A stretch of 64,000 nucleotides of DNA from Blautia_A aquisgranensis (GCF_040096615.1 NZ_JBBMEJ010000001.1:1-64000), one strand, 5' to 3'; shown: positions 1 through 8,909, counted from the first letter of the stretch. Numbers and translations: made by a program. The notes: generated by a model not told the origin, from the sequence alone.

Positions 1-82
1 AAAGAAATTTTCGAGAATCGTATGTGTTTCACTGTTTAGTTATCAAGGTTTTCCGCTTGTCTGTTTCTCAGACAGCTCGTTT

Positions 83-313
83 ATTTTATCTCATCTCTTT
101 TTGTTTGTCAAGAACTTTTTTCAAGTTTTTTCAAACTTTTTTGAATCGAGATTTCGTTGTCGTTTCGTTGACGACTTGGATACTTTATCATATCTTCTGT
201 CTTTTGTCAACTGTGAATTTCATTTTTCTGAAATTCTTTTTAATTGTTTGCTTTTTGAAAACAATTATTTGCGACAGCTCAGTTATATTACCATAGGGTT
301 TTATGCTTGTCAA
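83..313 (-). promoter_or_regulatory. Three tandem leftward promoters, probably of an rRNA operon
   Basis: Read on the minus strand, three sigma-A-like promoters follow one another. P1 has -35 TTGACA (308-313) and -10 TAATAT (285-290). P2 has -35 TTGACA (205-210) and -10 TAAAGT (182-187). P3 has -35 TTGACA (106-111) and -10 TAAAAT (83-88). All three spacers are exactly 17 nt and all three -35 boxes are consensus. Such stacking is typical of rRNA operons. Positions 1-82 would be the transcribed leader running off the window. That the target is an rRNA operon is inference, because no mature rRNA sequence is present here. Confidence 0.7.
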
Positions 314-528
314 CCATAAAATTCATTTTTTTTCGATTATTTTGTTTTTTTGTTTTAAATAAACAATTATTGCATTCACAACTTCTACTTTCTATTGAAA
401 AAGCGAAAATGCAACGTGCATGTATTTATATAAAAGCAACTGTCTGAATCATAGATTACTTCCAGGGCAATATCCCAATCTTCCCCCACGAAATCCCCTG
501 TATCCAGACAGCTGATTTCTATTTTTCT
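314..528. other. AT-rich non-coding spacer
   Basis: This spacer lies between the tandem promoters and the coaX stop codon. It is T/A-rich with no credible start codon and RBS on either strand. A short open stretch on the minus strand around 430-515 may be the remnant of a small gene but has no start signal, so it is not called. No clear terminator for coaX was seen. Confidence 0.4.
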
Positions 529-1293
529 TTATTTATTTTTTTCATAGATTACAAGAAGTCCCTTGAGCAGAAGATCTTCATCCAGGATAATATCCTTCTT
601 GCAATGAGAAACGATCTTCTTTGCAAGACCGCCTGTTGCAATAACAGTCGCCTTTTCTCCAAGCTCTTCCTCTATACGGTCAATGATTCCATCAATAGCA
701 GCAGCATTGCTGTAAAGCACTCCGCTCTTCATACACTCGATCGTATTCTTGCCGATCACATGCTTTGGAGCATCGATGCTGATTCCACTGAGCTGAGATG
801 CCCTGGCAGTCAGTGCGTCCAGTGACACGCCGATTCCCGGAAGGATCATACCCCCAATGTACTGTTTCTTATCATTGACAACTGAAACCGTAGTTGCAGT
901 TCCCATATCAATCACGATAAACGGCACCGGATATTCATGCAGTCCTGCTACCGCATCTGCTACAAGATCTGCGCCCAGTTGTCCCGGATTATCCATCATA
1001 ATATTCAGTCCCGTCTTAACGCCAGGCCCCAGAACCATAACCTCTTTTTTGAGGATTTTTTCCGCAGCAAGCTTCGCGATATTTGTGATCTGCGGAACAA
1101 CCGAAGAAATGATGCATCCCTCGATCTCTGTTTTTTTGATGTGATAGATATCCAGTACTGTCTTCAGGTCAACGGCATATTCCAGCTCCGTTTTTGTCCG
1201 TACCGTAGCAAGCCTCTCAATAAAATACGTCTTCTTGTCATCAATGCATCCGACAACAATGTTTGTATTTCCAATATCAATTGCTAAAATCAT
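529..1293 (-). CDS. coaX: Type III pantothenate kinase
   Basis: CoaX phosphorylates pantothenate with ATP, the first step of coenzyme A synthesis, in the cytoplasm. The 254-residue length is normal for type III kinases. Visible family motifs are the N-terminal phosphate loop DIGNTN at residues 5-10, GADLVADAV in the middle and DMGTATT following it. These belong to the ASKHA fold and are insensitive to CoA feedback in known members. The gene is last in a minus-strand series (cyclophilin, coaBC, pantothenate transporter, coaX) and starts 34 nt downstream of the transporter stop codon. CoaX, CoaBC and the transporter together cover uptake and the first and middle steps of CoA synthesis. The identification is secure. 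Confidence 0.95.
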   Translation of the reverse strand: MILAIDIGNTNIVVGCIDDKKTYFIERLATVRTKTELEYAVDLKTVLDIYHIKKTEIEGCIISSVVPQITNIAKLAAEKILKKEVMVLGPGVKTGLNIMMDNPGQLGADLVADAVAGLHEYPVPFIVIDMGTATTVSVVNDKKQYIGGMILPGIGVSLDALTARASQLSGISIDAPKHVIGKNTIECMKSGVLYSNAAAIDGIIDRIEEELGEKATVIATGGLAKKIVSHCKKDIILDEDLLLKGLLVIYEKNK

Positions 1294-1327
1294 AATTTCC
1301 TTTTTCCCGTCTTTTTACAAAAAATAC

Positions 1328-1960
1328 TTATGCATTCTCCCTGCTGATCTGTGATGCCGGGATCAGATGTGCCTTGGATAAAGCCGCTCCCACAGCACCT
1401 GTGATCACAGTAGAAGAAACCATCTCGCATACTGCATTGATTCCCACCATCAGGCAGCAGCCGATAATAATGTTGTGACCACCCATCAGATTTTTAACAT
1501 AATCGGTATTTCCGAACAAACCTACAAGTGCAGCCATAAAGAACAGTGTATTTAAGAATGCTGAAAAGAAACCTGTCACTGCACATGCTACATAAGTGTT
1601 GCTAACTTTACGCATGCCTCTAAAAATAAATCCGAGGCAGATACCATCCAGAAGACGTGGTACAAAACGCTGGATAAAGGCAAGCACCGGATTGATACCG
1701 AATAACACAACTCCCATGGCACTGGAACCACCTACACCAATACACTGCAGAAAGCTTGTAAGTCCGAAGATCGCACCTGCTACAGCGCCACCTACAGGGC
1801 CAAGCACTACCGCACTGATCGCTACCGGGATCACATTAAAAGAAATAGCCAGAGGTCCGATGTTCAGATATCCCAGAGGGGTATACGCCATCAAAAGAAG
1901 TATGGCTGCCATCAGGCCAAGTAACGTAAGCTGTGCTGTTGTAAATCTGTTGTTTTTCAT
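1328..1960 (-). CDS. ECF transporter S component, probably for pantothenate
   Basis: This is a small integral membrane protein of 210 residues with about six hydrophobic segments, of the ECF-type S-component class that binds a vitamin and docks on a shared energising module encoded elsewhere. The N-terminal pattern (short polar start, then a long hydrophobic stretch with small residues) fits the family. Pantothenate is inferred as substrate because the gene sits between coaBC and coaX. The start at 1960 is chosen because a strong GGAGG lies just upstream; a longer reading from 1993 exists but is internal to that RBS. The 185-nt leader between coaBC and this gene contains an 8-bp hairpin and further short stems. 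Confidence 0.82.
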   Translation of the reverse strand: MKNNRFTTAQLTLLGLMAAILLLMAYTPLGYLNIGPLAISFNVIPVAISAVVLGPVGGAVAGAIFGLTSFLQCIGVGGSSAMGVVLFGINPVLAFIQRFVPRLLDGICLGFIFRGMRKVSNTYVACAVTGFFSAFLNTLFFMAALVGLFGNTDYVKNLMGGHNIIIGCCLMVGINAVCEMVSSTVITGAVGAALSKAHLIPASQISRENA

Positions 1961-2145
1961 TTTTTCTTCCTCCTTGTTACCGTTCCGTTTCACAGAATCC
2001 CCGGACTAACAGCGTGTCCGAAACTCTCCTTACGGATACAATACGGTGATGGAAAGCGGATTCGTTTGGATTTTTTATTTTCCGCTTTTCTTTTCTGCCG
2101 GATCATTTTTTCCACAGTTCCGGCTGCCCGTGGTGCTTCTTTTGC

Positions 2146-3339
2146 TTATTTTGTAAGCTCCAGAATTTTATCCAGGATCTTAAGGGCTGCATCCTCCTTG
2201 CTCATAAGCGGGAGTGACACTTCCTCATCCTGTGTAATCAGAGTCAGAACATTGGTGTCCCCCTGGAATCCGGCACCTTCCACCTTCAGGTTGTTGGCTG
2301 CCACCATATCCAGGTTTTTCTTCTCAAGCTTGGCTCTGGAATTACCTATCATATCCTTCGTCTCCATAGAAAAACCGCAGAGGAACTGACCATCTTTTTT
2401 GTGCTGGCCCAGATACTTCAAAATATCATCTGTCCTCTCAAGCTCTATGAAAGCCTGACCATCCTTTTTCTTGACCTTATCCTCGCTGACATTTTTCGGA
2501 CGATAATCCGCCACGGCTGCTGCCTTGATGATAATGTCCTGCTGGTCACTTACAGCGGTCACTGCCTCAAACATATCCCTGGCAGTGACCACAGGAACTA
2601 CTTTCACAAAAAGCGGCGGCTCGATCGCAGTAGGTCCACTTACCAGTGTGACCTCCGCTCCACGGAGCATAGCCATTTTTGCGATCGCATAGCCCATCTT
2701 TCCGGATGAGTGATTCGTAAGACAGCGGACCGGATCAACAGGCTCCTGCGTCGGTCCCGCTGTGACGAGAACTTTTTTTCCGGAAAGATCCTTCTCAAAA
2801 GCGACCTCTCTTAAAATATATTCCAGCAAAGTCTCCGGCTCCGGCATCTTACCGGCTCCGGTATCTCCGCATGCGAGATATCCGTTGGCCGGTGTGATCA
2901 CCTCATATCCGTAAGACTGAAGCTTCTTAATATTATCCTGCACGATAGGATTCTCATACATGGCAGTGTTCATAGCCGGGGCAAAAATCCTCTTACATCT
3001 GCAGGCCATAACAGTTGTTGTCAGCATATCATCGGCAAGACCGTTGGCGATCTTTCCGATCACATTGGCGCTGGCAGGCGCGATCATCACCACATCCGCT
3101 TTCTTCGCAATGGAAACATGTTCGACCTGGAACTGAAAGTTCCGGTCAAAAGTATCCACCAGACATTTATTTCCGGTCAATGTCTCAAATGTGATCGGAT
3201 TAATAAAATTCGTGGCATTCTCCGTCATCAGCACATGCACATCTGCATGAAGCTTATGAAGTGCGCTTGCCAAATATGCGATCTTATATGCAGCGATACT
3301 TCCTGTAATTCCAAGAAGTACAGTTTTTCCTTTCAGCAT
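2146..3339 (-). CDS. coaBC: Bifunctional phosphopantothenoylcysteine decarboxylase/phosphopantothenate-cysteine ligase
   Basis: The protein makes 4'-phosphopantetheine from phosphopantothenate in two steps. Residues 1-180 are the FMN-binding CoaC decarboxylase, with the GITGSIAAYK start, the PAMNTAMY substrate clamp and the ACGDTGAGKM segment carrying the active Cys. Residues 185-397 are the CoaB ligase, with the AGPTQEPVDPVR nucleotide loop and AAAVADYRP. The 397-residue length is normal for the fused enzyme. It begins 14 nt after the stop of the cyclophilin lipoprotein gene, so the two are very probably cotranscribed. Confidence 0.96.
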   Translation of the reverse strand: MLKGKTVLLGITGSIAAYKIAYLASALHKLHADVHVLMTENATNFINPITFETLTGNKCLVDTFDRNFQFQVEHVSIAKKADVVMIAPASANVIGKIANGLADDMLTTTVMACRCKRIFAPAMNTAMYENPIVQDNIKKLQSYGYEVITPANGYLACGDTGAGKMPEPETLLEYILREVAFEKDLSGKKVLVTAGPTQEPVDPVRCLTNHSSGKMGYAIAKMAMLRGAEVTLVSGPTAIEPPLFVKVVPVVTARDMFEAVTAVSDQQDIIIKAAAVADYRPKNVSEDKVKKKDGQAFIELERTDDILKYLGQHKKDGQFLCGFSMETKDMIGNSRAKLEKKNLDMVAANNLKVEGAGFQGDTNVLTLITQDEEVSLPLMSKEDAALKILDKILELTK

Positions 3340-3353
3340 TCTTCTCCCTCCTG

Positions 3354-4265
3354 TCAGTCGGCCATTCGGATGCTCTCGATCACCGGCTGCTGATCGGATT
3401 CAATGCTTCCATTGCCGTCTGTAGGCTTCGCATCCTTACAGATCTTGTCCACAACATCCATTCCTGAGGTCACATGACCAAATGCAGCGTAATCACCGTC
3501 AAGATATGTAGAATCCGCCTGCATGATAAAAAACTGAGAACTTGCGCTGTCCGGATCTGAACTGCGGGCCATGGAGATCGTTCCACGAACATGGGAAATA
3601 TCATTCTTCACACCATTATTGGAAAATTCTCCCTTTATATTCTCGTTGGCACCACCGGTTCCGTCACCGTTCGGATCGCCGCCCTGGATCATAAATCCAT
3701 CAATAATACGATGGAAAGTCAGTCCGTCATAAAAATTATCCTGCACCAGCTTCACAAAATTCGTCACAGTGATCGGCGCGGTATCTGCATCCAGCTCCAC
3801 ATCGATCTTACCGTAATCCTTCACGATGATCTCTGCGTGATGTGTTCCTGTAAGCTGTTTGCTAGTATCGATCACCGTCGTTCCTGCCATGGCAGCATCC
3901 TCGGAACCATCTGAAAAATCATCAGAAGTATCACTGGAAGAGTCCTCTGTTGCACTCTCGCTCTGGCTATTATCCTCTGCACTCTCCTCGGACTGTGTGC
4001 TGTTTTCTTTTGCATCTTCCGTGCTGTCCTTCGAGCTGTCTTCTTCAGCCGAATCAGAAAATCCGGCTTTCTCCGCCTCTTCTTCAGAAATGGCCTTTGC
4101 AGCAGTCTCTTCATCTACAGCCTTCTGTCCTTCAGAAGTATCCTCATCCAATATCTCTTCCTCTGTAGCCGGCTCCTTCGAAGAATCCGAAGAGCTTCCG
4201 CAGCCAGCCAGAACTCCGGCGGTCAGCACCGTTGCAAATAATACAGATAAAACTTTTCGTTTCAT
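3354..4265 (-). CDS. Cyclophilin-type peptidyl-prolyl isomerase lipoprotein
   Basis: This is a secreted, lipid-anchored prolyl isomerase of 303 residues. It has a lipoprotein signal peptide ending in the lipobox LAGC near residue 22, then a long acidic and Ser/Thr/Glu-rich linker to about residue 140, then a cyclophilin domain. Visible cyclophilin motifs are FHRIIDGFMIQGGDP, the SSQFFI segment and FGHVTSGMDVVD. The linker probably spans the cell wall. The start at 4265 is preceded by GGGAGGAAA; an upstream in-frame extension lacks signal-peptide character. A clear promoter lies at 4360-4388. It is first in the operon with coaBC, a combination with no obvious functional link. Confidence 0.9.
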   Translation of the reverse strand: MKRKVLSVLFATVLTAGVLAGCGSSSDSSKEPATEEEILDEDTSEGQKAVDEETAAKAISEEEAEKAGFSDSAEEDSSKDSTEDAKENSTQSEESAEDNSQSESATEDSSSDTSDDFSDGSEDAAMAGTTVIDTSKQLTGTHHAEIIVKDYGKIDVELDADTAPITVTNFVKLVQDNFYDGLTFHRIIDGFMIQGGDPNGDGTGGANENIKGEFSNNGVKNDISHVRGTISMARSSDPDSASSQFFIMQADSTYLDGDYAAFGHVTSGMDVVDKICKDAKPTDGNGSIESDQQPVIESIRMAD

Positions 4266-4359
4266 TATAAATATTTCCTCCCTATCAGATTCCAGAGAAA
4301 AGGTTTCTTCACACGTTTCTCCAGACGAGTTTTTAACTCTCCCCCTGTAAGCTTTTCTC

Positions 4360-4388
4360 AGTGTACCATTATCCTCCCATAAAGTCAA
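4360..4388 (-). promoter_or_regulatory. Promoter of the cyclophilin-coaBC-panT-coaX operon
   Basis: The minus strand has -35 TTGACT (4383-4388), a 17-nt spacer and -10 TACACT (4360-4365). Transcription would start near 4353, giving a leader of about 88 nt before the cyclophilin gene. Confidence 0.6.
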
Positions 4389-4426
4389 CTTTGCACGAAA
4401 CGAAGAACAAATCCGCAGCCGTCCTC

Positions 4427-4455
4427 TTGTATCTCTTTCTCTTCTCTGCTAAAAT
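4427..4455 (+). promoter_or_regulatory. Promoter of luxS
   Basis: The plus strand has -35 TTGTAT (4427-4432), a 17-nt pyrimidine-rich spacer and -10 TAAAAT (4450-4455), about 50 nt upstream of the luxS start. It is divergent from the cyclophilin promoter. Confidence 0.5.
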
Positions 4456-4509
4456 AAGTTTCGGAGTTTTTACAACACTTCATTTATTTCAGAAAGTGAG
4501 GAATCAACC

Positions 4510-4989
4510 ATGGAAAAGATCACAAGTTTCACCATAGACCATATCAAGCTTCAGCCAGGCGTATATGTTTCCCGTAAGGACCCGGTCGGCGATCAGGTCA
4601 TCACAACCTTCGACATCCGCATGACTTCTCCGAATGAAGAACCTGTTATGAATACTGCTGAACTTCATGCAATGGAGCATCTGGCAGCGACTTTTCTCCG
4701 TAACCATAAGCAATTCGGATCGAAAGTAATCTACTGGGGACCGATGGGCTGCCGTACCGGAAACTATCTTCTTCTCAACGGCGATTATGAGTCCAGAGAC
4801 ATCGTTCCGCTCATGATCGAAATGTTCGAGTTCATCCGTGATTTCGAGGGTGAGATTCCGGGTGCTTCCGCAAAAGACTGCGGCAACTATCTGGATATGA
4901 ACCTTAACATGGCCAAATATCTGGCTAAGAAATATCTTAATGAGGTTCTCTATGATATCAAGCCGGACCGTCTCGTATATCCGGAATAA
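4510..4989 (+). CDS. luxS: S-ribosylhomocysteine lyase
   Basis: LuxS cleaves S-ribosylhomocysteine to homocysteine and the AI-2 precursor DPD, as part of the activated methyl cycle. The 159-residue protein shows the metal-binding HAMEH motif at residues 53-57 and the third ligand Cys124 in KDCGNY; Cys81 in GCRTG matches the second conserved Cys. The gene is monocistronic, with its own promoter and a strong terminator at 5016-5078. No methionine or SAM riboswitch was seen upstream. The other methionine-related gene in the window, metA, is 35 kb away. Confidence 0.96.
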   Translation: MEKITSFTIDHIKLQPGVYVSRKDPVGDQVITTFDIRMTSPNEEPVMNTAELHAMEHLAATFLRNHKQFGSKVIYWGPMGCRTGNYLLLNGDYESRDIVPLMIEMFEFIRDFEGEIPGASAKDCGNYLDMNLNMAKYLAKKYLNEVLYDIKPDRLVYPE

Positions 4990-5015
4990 AACTTCAACGT
5001 TATCATTCATTATAC

Positions 5016-5078
5016 AAAAAGAGCCCTTGTATCCTAAACCGAAATTCATTCAGCTATAGGATACAAGGACTCTTTTTT
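5016..5078. terminator. Bidirectional terminator between luxS and the SH3 lipoprotein gene
   Basis: Long inverted repeat with arms 5016-5036 and 5057-5078 (core GTATCCTA/TAGGATAC), flanked by an A-run on the left and a T-run on the right. It can terminate luxS rightward and the lipoprotein gene leftward. Confidence 0.85.
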
Positions 5079-5087
5079 ATGCCTGCT

Positions 5088-5600
5088 TTACTGAACCGCA
5101 GTTACATCTGCTGCTCCGGTATCCGTTGTTGTGGTATCCGTGGCAGCTGCCGGTGCACCTACCGGAGGTGTAGTACTTACATAATCACCGGAAGCATAAC
5201 AGGTCTGTCCATTATAGTCCACGCGGATCCATCCATTGGCACATACACCCGTACACTTCAGAGACTCACCTGAAAGCACACCTGCAACAAAATCTGCATC
5301 AGCGCTGGCATCCGCGCGGAGATTCACACCCTCTACTGCGTAATAGGTTTCATCTTTCACTTCCACTGTGATACCACTCGGTGTCTGCTCCGTAGCAACT
5401 GCAGAATCTGCAGCCGCAGCATCTTCTTTCGGTTCAGATGTTGGTTCCGGAGTTGCAGTCGCCTTCGGTGCTTCTGTCGGCTCCGGAGTTGGTGTCGCAT
5501 CTACAACAGTTACCACTGCATCAGTTCCTTCTGTAAATCCACAGCCCTGCACCATAAATGCTGTGCCTAATATTAAAGCCAAAATACATTTTTTCTTCAT
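5088..5600 (-). CDS. SH3-domain lipoprotein
   Basis: A 170-residue secreted protein of unknown specific function. A short signal peptide ends in a lipobox-like VQGC (Cys20). A Pro/Thr/Glu-rich linker (TPTPEPTE-type repeats) runs to about residue 65, and a bacterial SH3 (SH3b) domain spans about residues 85-145, with the typical VNLRADAS start and GWIRVDYNGQTCYASGDYV end. SH3b domains usually bind peptidoglycan peptides or cell wall. The C-terminus is Thr/Ala-rich. A second protein with the same SH3b signature is encoded at 43913-44833. It is monocistronic with GGAGGAA upstream of the ATG. Confidence 0.85.
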   Translation of the reverse strand: MKKKCILALILGTAFMVQGCGFTEGTDAVVTVVDATPTPEPTEAPKATATPEPTSEPKEDAAAADSAVATEQTPSGITVEVKDETYYAVEGVNLRADASADADFVAGVLSGESLKCTGVCANGWIRVDYNGQTCYASGDYVSTTPPVGAPAAATDTTTTDTGAADVTAVQ

Positions 5601-5712
5601 GATAAACGGTTCCTCCTTATACGCCGGTCAAGAAATTACCATATCCGGCATTTCGTGCAATAACCCTGTTCTTAAATATACACGATTATATCGCATTGTG
5701 CAAGTCAGCTGT

Positions 5713-6540
5713 TTAAATATACAGCTGCCCTTTTTCAATTTTCGTATACTCAATATTATATTTCTCCAAAAGTTCACAGAATGCTCCCACATAGCAGTCT
5801 GACTTAAATTTCTGGGTAAACGCAAAGCAGATTCGTCCATTCACACAGTTGATTTCTGCAAGCATAGATGCTGCATCCGCATAGGTATAACAGGTGCGAA
5901 TATGTTTTTCCACCTCACCCCATTCGAATTATCCTGTATAGCTGATGTTTGCCGTTGAACGCTGCATCTCGATTACTTTCCGACACAGCTGGATTGCACT
6001 GTGCTGTGATATTTTCACGGATAACCTCATTTGCAAATTCCTCCTGCAAAGCTTCTGCATGTATATTCCGGATTGCTTTTCCCAGAAGCCACGTAATCAT
6101 GGAATTCACACTTCCATGATTCTTCTTTGCAAACTGCACGAATATATTCTCCGGTACAGCAAAGCGATAAAGCTGATATCCCGCCTTTATCGGCTCCGGA
6201 AACTTATAGATTGGTTTTTCTGCTGTTCAGATTTTCCCTCCAACATCTGATAATATCTCTGCAGAACCGCTTTCATATACTAAAAGCTCCCACTGCATCC
6301 ATCAGACCATGAGTAAAGCTCAGGCTGAATTTATGATTCACTACCGAAAAACGATACAGATAATCTCCATTTTCCGAAAAAACAAACGGCCGGTCTCCAT
6401 AATCATGATATAATTCCACAGGCATATTATTTTTTTCCAGAATCAATCTGCTCATCCAATTCCATATTTACCGAAACAAAATTACTGCTATCCCCAATAA
6501 TACTGTAATAAAAAAGCTGCTTCGATCTTATTTCGGTCAT
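5713..6540 (-). pseudogene. Decayed condensation/acyltransferase-like gene (HxxxD family)
   Basis: Fragments of one protein can be followed on the minus strand in changing frames. They are a start at 6540 with 38 in-frame codons to a stop near 6427, a second piece (6455-6273) ending in THGLMDAVGAFS, a third (6139-5915) and a C-terminal piece (5913-5713). HGLMDAVGAF matches the HxxxDG-type catalytic motif of the condensation/alcohol acetyltransferase superfamily (PapA, AATase), where His and Asp drive acyl transfer. At least three frame changes or stops make a functional product unlikely. The gene would have been a roughly 270-residue or longer acyltransferase; the substrate cannot be told. 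It follows the XdhC-like gene on the same strand. Confidence 0.65.
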
Positions 6541-6564
6541 AACATTTCTGCCTTTCCGCTTATT

Positions 6565-7638
6565 TTACTGTCGGTGGTCACCAACACAACAAGGCTCAAA
6601 CAGCGCCCACACTGTCCCTCCGCAGATCATTCCCAGATCCCCTGCGTCCTGACCAAGCTCATAGATTTTTGTTTCCACTTTTTTTACTTCCAGAGCATAT
6701 TTTCCTGCTTCAAATTCCACCTTTCCGCCACCGATGCTTCCGGCAGTTCTTCCATCCCGGAATACGAACATTTTACTTCCTGTACCTCTTGGGGATGAAC
6801 CTTTTTTCTCAATAATCGTTACCATGGTTCCCGGAACGCCGCAGCGGATAGCTGCTTCTACATCCTCATCACAATATGTACGGAAAAATCTGTTTTTTTC
6901 CTGAACGATCTCTGCCAAGATACTCACTGCGATCTCTGCTGGCATCTGTCCGCCTATCGGGAGTCCTATGGGAGCGTGGACTGACGCAAGCTGTTCCTCC
7001 GTGAAACCTTCTGCCCGAAGTTTCTCCATAGTGATCCGCACCTTTGTCTTGCTTCCGATCATGCCGAAATATGCAAAGGGCCGTTTCAGGATTTCTCTGG
7101 CGCAGGTGGTGTCGCCCAGATGTCCTCGCGTCACAACTACATAATAGGCATTTTCATAAGGAGGGATTTTTTCAGACATGGTTTCAAAATCGCCTGCGAT
7201 CAGCTCCTCCACCAGGGGAAAGCGCTCTCTTGTCACGAAATCCTCACGATCGTCCATTACGGTCACATGAAAGCCAAGGAGCCGTCCAATCTCAGCTACC
7301 GGTAGAGATACGTGACCGCCGCCTAAGATGATAAGGCGGGGATTTTTTTCGTAGGTTTCCACAAAGATCTCCTGTTCTTTGTTTTTCACAATCCCGGTGC
7401 CTGCGGCTTCTGTGACTGCACTTTTAAGTTGCTCTTTTATACCTTGTAACAATGCCAGTTTCGCTATTGTACCGGTTCCATTTCTGATTTCATCTCCAGT
7501 TTCAGTATTCTCGTCCCCGGCATATGCAAAGCAGTCTGCTTCTGCTAGATATTTAAGTCCTGCATATTTTCCATTTAAAACGATTCCAGTCTTTGCCCGT
7601 CCGTTTTTTTCTACAACGTCATATATTTTCTGATACAT
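6565..7638 (-). CDS. XdhC/CoxI family molybdenum hydroxylase maturation protein
   Basis: XdhC-type proteins bind molybdenum cofactor, promote its sulfuration or selenation and deliver it to xanthine dehydrogenase-type enzymes. The protein has 357 residues. The N-terminal third is unassigned. A Rossmann-like domain shows LIILGGGHVSLPVAEI and VTVMDDRE, and a CoxI-type segment near the C-terminus contains GVPGTMVTIIEKKGSSPR, SIGGG and GTVWALFEP. The order of these blocks differs from XdhC of Proteobacteria, where the CoxI block comes first. The start at 7638 has GGAAAGG upstream. It lies downstream of a cysteine desulfurase that could supply sulfur or selenium. The likely client hydroxylase is at 47.2-50.7 kb. 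Confidence 0.85.
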   Translation of the reverse strand: MYQKIYDVVEKNGRAKTGIVLNGKYAGLKYLAEADCFAYAGDENTETGDEIRNGTGTIAKLALLQGIKEQLKSAVTEAAGTGIVKNKEQEIFVETYEKNPRLIILGGGHVSLPVAEIGRLLGFHVTVMDDREDFVTRERFPLVEELIAGDFETMSEKIPPYENAYYVVVTRGHLGDTTCAREILKRPFAYFGMIGSKTKVRITMEKLRAEGFTEEQLASVHAPIGLPIGGQMPAEIAVSILAEIVQEKNRFFRTYCDEDVEAAIRCGVPGTMVTIIEKKGSSPRGTGSKMFVFRDGRTAGSIGGGKVEFEAGKYALEVKKVETKIYELGQDAGDLGMICGGTVWALFEPCCVGDHRQ

Positions 7639-7720
7639 GTTGGCCTTTCCTTTCGCTTTCTGCTTAAACAACATCTGATGAGACTCTGCTCAAAATTTCT
7701 CTCATTTTTTCACGCAGTGC

Positions 7721-8869
7721 TTACGCTTCCTCTGCCAGTTCCCGCACAGCTCTGGCTGCCTCATCAATCTCTTCTTCTGTGTTGAAATACGAAAAGCTGA
7801 AGCGCACTGAGCCAGTTTTCCCCGTCCCCAATGACAGGTGCATCAGTGGGGCGCAGTGGCCACCGGCTCTTGTGCTGATGCCGTATTCCTCGCTGAGTGC
7901 CATGCTGACCTCAGAGGATCCTGCTCCATCTATATTCAGTGTTACCACCGGTGAGCGTTCTTTCCCCGAAAAATCCCCGTATACAGTCACACTTTTAATT
8001 TCTTTCACCTGGTTATAGAAGTGCCACATCAGCTGCTGCTCGCGCTTCCGGATCTTGTCCATCCCGGTTTCGTTTATCCAGCCAAGCGCAGCCCGCAGCC
8101 CTGCAATTCCATGACTGTTCAGGGTTCCGGCTTCCAGTGCCTCCGGCATATCCTTCGGGTGTTCTTTCTGAAAAGTCAGGATTCCGCTTCCGCCTACTTT
8201 TAAGGCTTCTACCTTCACGCCCGGACGCACGCAGATAGCACCGGTTCCCTGGGGTCCCATAAGTCCCTTATGTCCGGAGAAACAGAGGATATCAATATGA
8301 TCTTTTTTCATGGAAATCGGAAAAACTCCTGCTGTCTGTGCAGCATCCACAATAAAAAGTATTCCGTGCTTCCTGGCGATCTCTCCTATGGTGCGGATAT
8401 CGTTCACATTTCCGGTGAGATTGGAAGCGTGGGTACATACCAGCACCTTTGTCTCAGGACGGATCGATGCTTCCAGCTCCTTAAGGGAAATACGTCCCTG
8501 CCGGTCTGCCGGAAGAATGGTAAGCTTCAAACCTCTCTTTTCCAGAGCATAGAGGGGGCGGAGTACACTGTTGTGATCCATCGCTGTTGCAATCGCATGG
8601 ACGTTTTCTCTCTCCGGATGAAGTACACCAAAAATTGCTGTATTCAAGGCTTCCGTGGCATTACTGGTAAATGCCACGCATTCCGGACCTTCTGCCTCGA
8701 ACATTTCCGCCAGCTGGCACCTGGTATCAAAAATCAGCCTGGATGCTTCCAGTGCTTCTCCGCTGCTTCCTCTTCCGCTGTTACCTGCCTGCTGCATAGC
8801 TTCCACTACAGCCCGGGCTACACAGTCCGGCTTGTGAAAGCTTGTGGAGGCATTATCCAGATAAATCAT
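7721..8869 (-). CDS. Cysteine desulfurase-like class V aminotransferase (EF2568 type)
   Basis: A PLP enzyme of the NifS/SufS fold with 382 residues. Visible features are the N-terminal YLDNASTSF, the PLP-lysine segment CFSGHKGLMGPQGTG, and the C-terminal RAGGHCAPLMH with the candidate catalytic Cys. The N-terminus and the short GGHCAP loop match the family first noticed in the selenium-dependent molybdenum hydroxylase cluster of Enterococcus faecalis. The inferred role is sulfur or selenium mobilisation for the molybdenum cofactor rather than Fe-S assembly, supported by the XdhC-like gene 82 nt downstream. AAGGAGAA precedes the ATG. Confidence 0.88.
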   Translation of the reverse strand: MIYLDNASTSFHKPDCVARAVVEAMQQAGNSGRGSSGEALEASRLIFDTRCQLAEMFEAEGPECVAFTSNATEALNTAIFGVLHPERENVHAIATAMDHNSVLRPLYALEKRGLKLTILPADRQGRISLKELEASIRPETKVLVCTHASNLTGNVNDIRTIGEIARKHGILFIVDAAQTAGVFPISMKKDHIDILCFSGHKGLMGPQGTGAICVRPGVKVEALKVGGSGILTFQKEHPKDMPEALEAGTLNSHGIAGLRAALGWINETGMDKIRKREQQLMWHFYNQVKEIKSVTVYGDFSGKERSPVVTLNIDGAGSSEVSMALSEEYGISTRAGGHCAPLMHLSLGTGKTGSVRFSFSYFNTEEEIDEAARAVRELAEEA

Positions 8870-8880
8870 GTGAATTCTCC

Positions 8881-8909
8881 TTGTGCTTTTTATAGAAAAA
8901 TTTTATAAT
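8881..8909 (+). promoter_or_regulatory. Promoter of the DAACS symporter gene
   Basis: -35 TTGTGC (8881-8886), 17-nt spacer and consensus -10 TATAAT (8904-8909), 41 nt before the ATG. It lies in the divergent gap with the cysteine desulfurase gene. Confidence 0.6.

Noticed and set aside
430..515. Possible short gene remnant left of coaX
   Set aside because: A short open minus-strand stretch only; no start codon with RBS, and no recognisable family.
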